Part shown: piece after piece, positions 57,901 through 64,000 of the stretch
How positions within the stretch are numbered: the stretch's first letter is position 1
How the letters are laid out: each line of letters starts with the position of its first letter
From: Vandiemenella viatica
Lineage: Eukaryota; Arthropoda; Insecta; Orthoptera; Morabidae
Reading direction: 5' to 3'
Assembly (NCBI GenBank): GCA_031002005.1
Contig: JARYHS010013631.1
Span: 65,903,832 to 65,967,831, forward strand
DNA: 64,000 nucleotides
Program-made: the position numbers and the translations under genes
Notes under the pieces: model-generated
Told to the model about the DNA's origin: nothing
Seen by the model: only the letters and a program-made list of their open reading frames with translations
The model's database searches: none

Positions 57901-60900
57901 ATGATCCATCATGTTTCATGTTGTTTCATGTTGATATACCTTACACGGTGGTGTAACAATAGGTTGACAGAAAGGGTAAAATGCTATGTGCCACCCAGCT
58001 AGAGAGCTCAAAGCCGGAGAGAGCCTGCCTTATGTTAGTATCGGCTCATTCATTATCCTACTAAATCATATGATTAAATTCACTTCAGATTTATTCACCA
58101 ATTCATAAGTACATACCCACCATCACCAATAAATCTACTTATTCATTTTGACCGCGGATAAGACAATACGGCACTTCATCTCTTCAAACTGCAGATACTG
58201 AACCACGCTTTTGTTTGCTTAGTCTACACACTGTGTCACAACTCCTATCAGCTTGTCAATCATCATGAAGCACTTTCATTTAACAACTTTCAAATAACAT
58301 TTAGTTACTGTTCCGTCTACTTCAACAATGCTTCATGGCACGCAGCCAAACTTAATGCGAACTACGGTAGCGGCCTACTCCCAACCGAACTCTTCGGCGG
58401 CTTGCAGCAGACTGACTCTAACAATTAATTTTGCTCCGCACATCTCTGCACTCGACAATGCTTCATTATGGTTTTAAGCTTTACACATAATATGCTTGGT
58501 TTCATACTGTCTCACCACATCTTTCTCTCTCTACAGTAATTTTGTCCTCTGCAACCAACACCATAGTCAGCCATTCAAGTGGTAACTATTTGAATTTTGT
58601 GTGTGTGTGTGTGTGTGTGTATGACATAACCATTTTTCTGACTTAATCTTTAGTTTATATATAGTACCCATGAAATAAAGTAGCATTTTTCTAAAGGACA
58701 GAGACAGTGTAATATTTCATTTACTTCAGAAGGAACAGAATAGCATTTTGCACTAAGTAAGAGCTCTCTAAACCTGTTTTATAAGATTACATCTAGAGAA
58801 GATTTTGATTAAAATAATTTAATAGAAATAATAAAATGAAGATTCAAAATTGTGATTGAATTAAATTATTATCATCAATCAGATGATGAATAGAATAAAA
58901 AATAATTAGTATTAATAATGATATGTAATTAATAAAAATGTAAATAACAAAATAATGTGTGCTTTACAAACAGTACCCACTTCATATTCCAAAAATGGAT
59001 TGCACTGTTAGAATGTTAGGTTCTATAATAGTTTGAATCTGAAGAATAATGTAATTGATTTGTCTTCTAAACTAACAATTAATAACAATATTGTTTACAT
59101 AGTTATCATTTTCAGAATTGAATTTGCTTTGCTTACCATTTCTCTGGAGATAATAACTCCTTCTGCAAAACATATTCCCATGTTTGTGCCATGACTGCTC
59201 CATCTGTCCTGTGAGATTAATACCAAAATTAAATATGTATAATGTAGCTGAAATACATAAATCACCAATTTTAATCAAAGAAGTTCTAAAAGTTGGAAGA
59301 AGAGAGAATAAAGAAGAAAAAGTATTTTGAATGACATTGTAATACACCCTAAATTTAGTCATTGTTGTAACAAAATTTGTTCACAGAATGCTGAGCTAGC
59401 ATCAGTTCCATTGCAGATCATATTGAAATTCTTTTTCTTAGGAGTTTTAAGGGTTAAGTAAAAGTAAACAGTTATATGAAGCTGTAACTTAAAGTAAACA
59501 TTGCTGTTATGTAGCGTTTTGCTTATTTCGTATTAGAAAAGGTTGGATTCATTTACTTTAGGCCACAAGGAGTAAAATGAAGTATGATACTTGGAAGGCA
59601 GAAATTTGCACTGACAAGTTATTTGCATTTTGAAATTTGATCGATCTCATGGTTTCAGAAAAAAGATAAAAAATTCCAGAAGTTACAGTTTTCTAGTTAC
59701 AAGAATGTTTTATAGCTCAAAAGATACGTAAATTTTTATTACTCTTTATGTAAAAGTTTGAGAAGGATAGCCAAATTGGAAGTATTGTTTTGGAGGATTT
59801 AAGGGAAAACGTCAAACATTTGCATGATAATCAAATATTCAGGTTGGAGAACGCAATTATATTCAGAGAGGAGACTGTAATCAAACGAAAGAAGAATTTT
59901 TCCTGAGCAATTTTCACTAATTTTTATCAAAATCCGTGCAGTATTGTGGTGGGAATCGAGAAAAGTAAATTAATTCGAAATCCTCAGAAATGGCCAGCTC
60001 CCTTTTTAAAAAAAATCTGGTGGGATAAATTTACAATGAATTACTAAATTTTGAATCAATAGGAAAATTATTAAAGAAACATTATTGTAGCTAAATGGTA
60101 TCACTATCTTATAGAAAATTTAACGTAGAATCGCTTGGAACACATTTTAAACTTCTAGCTTTGATATTTTCGTAGATAGATTTCTTTTAGTATTTTTGAC
60201 CTATTTAAACAATTAAAGATAAGCCGGTTTTTACACCACAAGATAGAGGAGAAGGAGCAGATCATTTCAAAGCTAGTTTTAGCTCAATAGCTTAAATAGT
60301 TTAAATGCGCGAGCAAATTTTCGATAATATTTATATAATAATTTTTATGGAAAATCTATAGGAGGTACACAAATTTTCACTAGGATCCAAGGGGTGACTT
60401 GGTCCCGACTTTGAAGCTAAAAAAATCATCTAAAATGAGGATTTCCCAAGCAAGAGATAGGGTGAGCCTCAGTATGAATTGTGTGAATAGAAAGTGGATA
60501 GGTAGGTAGGTCCCACTGTGCATGATTCACAGGGATGGATGTGATTGCAGAAATCTAGAGGCTAAGTGTAGGACATAAATGGAATATAGTTTGGTATCTA
60601 TGTCAATTTGCCAATCAGTTTTATTTTAACCATTGTTAAACTAAAATGGAACTATAATAAATTTTAGAATTGATGCCTAGACATTTCTCAATATTCTTAA
60701 TTTCTAATATCTGAAAGAGTGATGAGTGATTTTTTTGTCTTGGAATGTGACCTGCATTTGAAGAAGACTTCAAAATTAAAGAAAACATTAATACTGTGTT
60801 TTAAACTGATACTGGATAGTGGTTTAAAATTGAACAATAAATGTATTGAAACATGAGAACCTAGGTACAACCTATATTTATGAAGCCTTCATTAACTTAA

Positions 60901-61928
60901 TCAGTAAAATCTTTAGTAAATCTCACTTTGTGAGTTAGCGGACTTTTATAATAGGAAAGAATTTTGGTATTTAGAACTGCAAGATTCAGTTGTACTCTTT
61001 TGATAGCACAGTCACAGTCATAGATTGCAATAATAATTAATAGCCCCAAATACTGAGCATTTTTTTTATGTGACATACTTTTCCTTGCCTTCTTTGCATT
61101 TGAAAAGTCAACACAATATCATAGTGCACTAAAAAAAATGGAATTTCTCAGAATAGTCATATTTTTCATGTTATTTACATAAATTTAGAAAATCTATATA
61201 CTTTGTACTCATAAATCTCATCATATACTACTCTCATTCAGATATACTTTATTAATAATTTTTATTGGGGTATATGGCTCATTAGTAATTGGTATGTAAA
61301 GCCTATCTGACTGTGAGGCAATGAAACCAAAGTATCTAGTTACTTCTTTGAATATCTGGTAAATATTTCTATGCAAAGTGATAGAAACTATAAATATTTT
61401 TATAGAAACTATAACTTACGCTGTGTGTTCAGCATTAAACCCCACCTGTAACAATAAAATAAAAAAATTAACAAGGAGAACATTTAATTTTTAAGTTCAA
61501 CAATATTTAATATCAAATCAATTTAAAATAATAACTGATATATGTTTGTGAATTACCTAGAGTGATGTTAGCACATATTGTATGTTGGGCATTTGTAATA
61601 AATTCCTAACAGTTAATAATAATAATAATAAAAAAGAAGGAAAAATAATATTGATTTCAATATGAGAAATATAAAAAATAAGTTTCTCTTGCCACTGAAG
61701 ATGATCAGTTTCACAGTTTGGTTGGTATTAGCTACAATATTGTTCTTTTGCATTTTCATAAAATGTCAGGGAACATAATTATTTAACAACAAAGTTTCTG
61801 TTGCAATCAGACATACTTACATGTCCATTTGAACCAACAATAAGCGTGAATGATTTGTCAAACCAACGGTCATAACCCTTTCCATGAAATCCAGCTCTTC
61901 CAAAGTTTTCAAGTTTCGTAGGATCTTT
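45830..61928 (-). CDS. Cpt1: carnitine O-palmitoyltransferase 1, 3' half (eight exons)
   Basis: CPT1 sits in the outer mitochondrial membrane and moves long-chain acyl groups from CoA to carnitine, the entry step of fatty-acid oxidation. Exons on the minus strand: 61928-61821, 61445-61420, 59208-59137, 56570-56459, 56354-56220, 55918-55784, 46370-46011, 45922-45830. All have GT/AG borders and matching phases and together give ~346 residues, the C-terminal ~45% of a ~770-residue enzyme. Family motifs in order: [20 protein letters not shown] (catalytic His), [92 protein letters not shown]. The usual HSWADAP after NAEH reads HTATDGA here, which is unusual. The 5' exons, including the membrane segments, lie beyond the window. 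Confidence 0.93.
46011..46370 (-). CDS. Cpt1: CPT1 exon with STS and GGFGP motifs
   Basis: 360 nt, phase 0 at both ends. It carries [18 protein letters not shown], the STSQTP catalytic-region motif and the GGFGP...GYGVSY block. Donor is GTTTGT. Bordered upstream by a 9.4-kb intron full of transposons. Confidence 0.95.
46371..46985. other. CPT1 intron, unassigned part
   Basis: No exon or repeat recognised apart from minus-strand frames that may extend the fragment at 46986-47333. Confidence 0.4.
46986..47333 (-). pseudogene. transposon-derived protein fragment (CGGBP1/hAT-associated type)
   Basis: A 115-codon frame: [53 protein letters not shown]. The pattern (LAYI...NF..L...I..LE......S...I.E....L) resembles the C-terminal helical part of a multi-copy CGGBP1/hAT-related protein family in insects. 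It lies inside a CPT1 intron next to a LINE-A tail and has no usable start. Identification is from pattern memory only. Confidence 0.4.
47345..47530 (+). mobile_element. LINE-A 3' end fragment
   Basis: TCGGTGTCAGGGATTGAAAT through TTGTGCTCCATTGCAATTAA. 5'-truncated, antisense to CPT1 in its intron. Confidence 0.8.
48255..48570 (-). mobile_element. tRNA-derived SINE
   Basis: Minus strand: A box in TTAGCCTAGTGGTGCAATCC (48560-48541) and B box GGGTTCGAACTCC (48507-48495). The body includes CTCCAGGCAAATGCCAGAAC and GGCCATGGCCACTTCC, the same body type as the SINE at 3956-4191. Sense to CPT1 in its intron. Confidence 0.8.
48842..49918 (-). mobile_element. Penelope-like element, 5'-truncated
   Basis: The minus strand starts inside the reverse transcriptase region ([15 protein letters not shown]) and runs through the GIY-YIG endonuclease into a 3' flank. 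That flank contains TTTGAAACGTC and AACACGGCTGGAAGCCCGAG, matching the ends of the fold-back elements at 4.7-5.7 kb and 0.4-1.2 kb. Both borders are approximate and no target duplication was identified. It lies in the 9.4-kb CPT1 intron, in the sense orientation. Confidence 0.8.
49012..49839 (-). CDS. Penelope-like reverse transcriptase C-terminus and GIY-YIG endonuclease
   Basis: A 275-codon open frame that extends in frame to about 49912. Order: [20 protein letters not shown] and [20 protein letters not shown] (the Penelope thumb region with its Tyr-Arg-Lys-Pro-Thr motif), a linker, then the GIY-YIG core [28 protein letters not shown], and the distal glutamate region ITEAVEIRL. No stop interrupts it, so the copy is young. 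The catalytic reverse transcriptase motifs lie in the missing 5' part, so it cannot retrotranspose by itself. Confidence 0.88.
   Translation of the reverse strand: MELEEDSCLLFLDVLVIKRADGSLGHTVYRKPTHTDLYLNANSCHHPAQRNSVLTTLVHRAQRICDKHSLAGELDYLRKTFLNNGYNQGQITRAFKQKENGRRDQSDTKSLAFLLFVGALSFKIGILLSQHGVKTIYRPPTKIINLVGSVKDDLGLRTPGVYYIPCECGRGYIGQTQRCIVQRCVEHARNVRLGQEEKSAVAEHSVQEGHTFEFEKTTILVRVKDFWASVITEAVEIRLTDLLVNRDTGYQLSAAWNPAIKMLKQFRAGNEQKSG
49919..51589. other. CPT1 intron, gene-free
   Basis: No recognised repeat or exon. A G run near 50440 and short chance frames only. Confidence 0.4.
51685..52398 (+). pseudogene. LINE-A reverse transcriptase, N-terminal part
   Basis: A 237-codon frame holding the fingers and first palm motifs ([35 protein letters not shown]). 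It ends in a frameshift after SSRQHGF. Confidence 0.85.
52307..52516 (+). pseudogene. LINE-A reverse transcriptase, second palm segment
   Basis: Contains [20 protein letters not shown] in the +1 shifted frame. It overlaps the frameshift after the previous fragment. Confidence 0.75.
52501..52836 (+). pseudogene. LINE-A reverse transcriptase, catalytic segment
   Basis: [10 protein letters not shown] and LFADDIMLY, with both catalytic aspartates intact, then a premature stop after KKSQLII. Confidence 0.85.
52873..53154 (+). pseudogene. LINE-A C-terminal segment
   Basis: [14 protein letters not shown] and [17 protein letters not shown], ending at a stop after VQRRAA where other copies continue RF(V)SGNYHR. 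Confidence 0.8.
53394..53670. repeat. 277-bp direct repeat, left copy
   Basis: Covers the last ~180 bp of LINE-A plus ~95 bp of its downstream flank (through CTATTTGAATTTTATGATT). The right copy at 54455-54731 is offset by 1061 bp and nearly identical (at least two substitutions). Confidence 0.92.
53670..54455. mobile_element. LTR-like element (probable solo LTR)
   Basis: A 786-bp block that begins TGTCGCGGTTATGC and ends CATTAACCCGTTACA. The two ends are imperfect inverted copies (TGT-CGG-TTATG and TGTAACGGGTTAATG) with TG...CA borders, as in LTRs. Its composition is clearly less AT-rich than its surroundings (ACGGCCGCCAACC, GCAGACTGCCCGCCCAGAAG). No reading frame of note. It is flanked not by a 4-6 bp duplication but by the 277-bp direct repeat. 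Confidence 0.6.
54455..54731. repeat. 277-bp direct repeat, right copy
   Basis: Second copy of 53394-53670, starting AGGGTGTCAGGGATT and ending ATTTTATGATT, after which unique flank continues. Confidence 0.92.
54732..55089. other. CPT1 intron, gene-free
   Basis: A T run near 54775-54792 and an A run near 54859-54873. Otherwise nothing. Confidence 0.4.
55090..55290 (+). mobile_element. decayed tRNA-derived SINE
   Basis: TTTCTGTGGTTTCCCAAATT, AGGCAGAAAGCTATGGTTGA and TGACCTCAATGTTGAC follow the body of the 3956-4191 SINE family. The tRNA-like head is decayed (GGGTTCAGATTCC). Confidence 0.6.
55784..55918 (-). CDS. Cpt1: CPT1 exon with YETSMTRLF
   Basis: 135 nt, phase 0 both ends. Codes [20 protein letters not shown] and [13 protein letters not shown], part of the carnitine/CoA-binding region. 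Donor GTAAGT; acceptor CTTCCTCAG. Confidence 0.95.
56220..56354 (-). CDS. Cpt1: CPT1 exon with [14 protein letters not shown]
   Basis: 135 nt, phase 0 both ends. Codes [20 protein letters not shown] and [19 protein letters not shown]. Donor GTATGT. Confidence 0.95.
56459..56570 (-). CDS. Cpt1: CPT1 exon
   Basis: 112 nt; completes a split cysteine codon, then [20 protein letters not shown] and [17 protein letters not shown]. Acceptor AATAACAG, donor GTATGG. Confidence 0.92.
56571..59136. other. CPT1 intron, gene-free
   Basis: No exon seen. 57960-58560 is locally GC-rich (CGGCGGCTTGCAGCAGACTG) and may be an old LTR. It ends with a (TG)n run. Confidence 0.4.
58599..58621. repeat. (TG)n microsatellite
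   Basis: About 11 GT units. Confidence 0.9.
59137..59208 (-). CDS. Cpt1: CPT1 exon following the catalytic histidine
   Basis: 72 nt. Codes [20 protein letters not shown] then PEK. It aligns with the segment WADAPVxxHLWEYV of CPT1 but has lost the conserved Trp and Pro. Donor GTAAGC; acceptor AATCTCACAG. Confidence 0.88.
59209..61419. other. CPT1 intron, gene-free
   Basis: AT-rich, no exon or repeat recognised. Confidence 0.45.
61420..61445 (-). CDS. Cpt1: CPT1 26-nt micro-exon with catalytic histidine
   Basis: Codes VGFNAEHT plus two bases of an alanine codon, between ATTGTTACAG and GTAAGT. NAEH is the carnitine acyltransferase active-site motif. The phases (0 in, 2 out) fit both neighbours. 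Confidence 0.9.
61821..61928 (-). CDS. Cpt1: CPT1 exon, most 5' one in the window
   Basis: 108 nt, phase 0. Codes [20 protein letters not shown] and [16 protein letters not shown]. Acceptor ATTTTCAG; donor GTAAGTATG. Confidence 0.93.
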
Positions 61929-62748
61929 CTGAAATTTTATATATAATGAAGTATTAGTCAACCAACAATTATGAAGGATATATAAATTAAGTCTGTAGTT
62001 AAATAACTGATAAAATTCCTTAATAGTAACTGGCATCAAGAGAATTATCTTCCTTAATTTGTGGTACATTATCTTAATACCACAATTCAAATAAACTAAA
62101 TGAGTAAAAGAATTAAATCATGAATTATAAGCCTATAAATTCTGATTTTTTAGAATTCACCAATCTTCTCCATTCTTGCTTCCTCTGAAATAGCACCTGA
62201 TCTGTGGAATTGCCACTCTGCCTTTTGACTAAAAATAGTTTCAACAATATTTCCACAATACAAGGTGTCCATATTAAATTAAATATTGACATTTGAATAC
62301 TTAATAACTGTGAATATTAAATACCAAGTTTCTAAAACAAATAGCAAGATGAAAGTCTTTATTTATTATAGGATGTAAATGACAGCTGAAAGTAAGTGTC
62401 TATGGAAACAATTAACTAATAAATTATCTTCTACTTTTAAGAAAGTTAATACTATGTCAGAATTCCAGGTTTCAGTATGAATCCATTAACTGATCTAACT
62501 TATGCTTTGCAGTTTATTGGTTTTATTGATGCTGCTTAGTTTCTCTGCTTACAGCACAGACAAATAAATTTAGTAATTATAGAAAGAGGAAATTGCATTA
62601 ACAAGATGAGTTTCTATCCAATAGTGCTAAGCTGTGATTTAAGTGAGTGAAAACATATAAGATCTACGAAAAGAATTTATATGCAGCATTTTATGTAAAT
62701 TTTTAAAGGAATTTAAATAAGGGGGTACATGTTGGATATTATCACATT
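61929..62748. other. CPT1 intron, gene-free
   Basis: No further CPT1 exon can be seen here or to the right edge. Confidence 0.5.
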
Positions 62749-62758
62749 ATAGTCATTT

Positions 62759-63441
62759 CGAAGTAAGACAAAAGTGATGAAATGTAGCAGAAATGATACC
62801 AATAGTAGCATATTAAATATAAAAATAGGATCAGATGCTATAGGAGAAGTGAGTGAGTTCTGTTACTTGGGAAGCAAAATTACAACCGATGGCCGAAGCA
62901 GGAATGATGTTAAAAGCAGAATAGCACTAGCAAAAAGAGCCTTCATGAAATAGAGAAACCTTTTAGTTTCAAATATTGATCTAGGAATTAGAAAGAACTT
63001 TTTAAAACTCTATGTGTGGAGCACAGCACTTTACGGTAGCGAAACATGGACTTTAGGAATACCGGAAAGAAAGAAACTTGAAGCATTTGAAATGTGGTGT
63101 TACAGAAGAATGCTAAAAATTAGGTGGACAGACAAGGTAAGAAATGAACGAGTTTTGGAAATGATGGGTGAGAAAATAAGTTTATGGAAGAAGCTTACAG
63201 GAAGAAGAGACAGGCTTTTAGGTCATATTTTGAGACATGCTGGATTGGTTAATTTGTTAGTGGAGGGAACAGTCGAAGGTAAGAACTGTAGAGGTAGACA
63301 GAGATTAGAATATATGAAGCAGATAATTGAGGACGTGGGTTGTAAGGGGTATGTAGAAACGAAAAGGTTAGCACAGGATAGGAAGGGATGGAGGATTGCA
63401 TCAAACCAGTCTAAAGACTGACGACAGCAAAAAAAAAAAAA
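62759..63441 (+). mobile_element. RTE-clade LINE, 5'-truncated, with 10-bp target duplication
   Basis: ATAGTCATTT flanks it at 62749-62758 and 63442-63451. It encodes only the C-terminus of an RTE-type polyprotein and ends with AGACTGACGACAGC and a poly-A tail. It lies antisense in the CPT1 intron and is a typical dead-on-arrival insertion. Confidence 0.9.
63014..63421 (+). pseudogene. RTE polyprotein C-terminal fragment
   Basis: A 135-codon frame: TALYGSETWTLGIPERKKLE, FEMWCYRRMLKIRWTDKV, GRRDRLLGHILRHAGL, VEGTVEGKNCRGRQRLEYM. The preceding part (EFCYLGSKITTDGRSRND) is separated by one stop near 62951. The endonuclease and palm domains are missing. Confidence 0.85.
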
Positions 63442-63451
63442 ATAGTCATTT

Positions 63452-64000
63452 TATTAGTTAATTTATTTTAAATATATTCTGTTTTGATTTGATAGATATT
63501 TTGATAGATATAGATCTTAATACAATAGAAATAATTAACAGGCTAATTTAAAATGATATTGTACTTTCCAAAATTATCAGTTTTCTGTGATGATGCAGTT
63601 CTTTGTTTATTATTATTGTTGGTGTCCAGTCGAGAGACCATTTTACCAGTGCTTATACATATAACATTTTACATGTCACATGTTATCATTTCACACATAA
63701 CATTTTACATATATTTTAAATAAAGCAAGTTGTTATGATGTGAATACCATGGAAATTTTACATGTTGTCTGATGGGAATGTATTCTAGCGAAAAAGTCTT
63801 ACAAAACCAGTTTACTTCTAATTTGCCATAACTCATAAACCTCAAATATAATGGTTTGTAGAGGAAGGACACCTGCTGCTAACACAACTTGCCAACCTCC
63901 ACACTACGTCATGTCACTGTTGACATCATCACACATTAAGATGTAAATTATCAACTTCAGTACATGTCAAACATTCGACAATAGAGATTTTCTGATTCTA
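63452..64000. other. gene-free stretch, probably CPT1 intron
   Basis: Nothing recognisable. Confidence 0.4.

Noticed and set aside
57960..58560. CPT1 exon or solo LTR
   Set aside because: No CPT1-like translation and exons on both sides already join in phase; LTR ends not found.
61929..64000. Further upstream CPT1 exons
   Set aside because: No segment translates to the expected preceding CPT1 sequence on the minus strand; the next exon must be outside the window.

Overview
This window looks like nuclear DNA from an insect, most likely a large, repeat-rich genome of a hemimetabolous group (cockroach, stick insect or orthopteran type). This rests on AT-rich DNA, genes split by long introns with GT/AG junctions, tRNA-derived SINEs, several non-LTR retrotransposon clades, Penelope-like elements, and hAT and Tc1/mariner-like DNA transposons. 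The species cannot be fixed from sequence alone. There are no bacterial operons, CRISPR arrays, rRNA genes or intact tRNA genes.

Three host genes are visible. (1) The terminal exon of an unidentified plus-strand gene, 2596-2734, encodes a short leucine-rich coiled-coil tail; the sequence to its left is presumably its intron. (2) An intronless 763-codon cullin lies at 21557-23848. It is collinear with CUL3 from end to end and keeps the NEDD8-acceptor lysine, so it is probably an old CUL3 retrogene still under constraint. (3) The 3' half of a minus-strand carnitine O-palmitoyltransferase 1 gene occupies 61928 down to 45830 in eight exons, including a 26-nt micro-exon carrying the catalytic histidine. 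Its 5' exons lie beyond the right edge. Its 9.4-kb intron (46371-55783) is filled with mobile elements.

Most of the rest is transposons. One non-LTR retrotransposon family (called LINE-A here) has about a dozen copies on both strands, all ending near TGTGCTCCATTGCAATTAAA. Other elements are a second LINE (36286-37520), an RTE copy with clean target duplications (62759-63441), an RNase H remnant (14.3-14.9 kb), tRNA-derived SINEs, three hAT elements with 8-bp duplications, a TA-flanked mariner-like element with long inverted repeats, and an LTR-like element flanked by a 277-bp direct repeat. The 29.3-34.5 kb block is a nested stack: LINE, then SINE and hAT insertions in it, then a hAT MITE inside the hAT.

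The most unusual theme is a set of fold-back (palindromic) insertions at 393-1202, 4666-5677, 11341-11594, 15517-15711 and 25909-27913. Four have 10-15 bp target duplications. All have outward-facing, related 3' ends with CGAAA motifs, and two carry clear hammerhead-like cores. The largest carries two mirror-image open frames for a Penelope-type GIY-YIG endonuclease. Together they look like Penelope-like or retrozyme-type retroelements that insert as inverted dimers with arms of about 27 to 930 bp. In one, a hAT transposon sits exactly at the centre of the palindrome.
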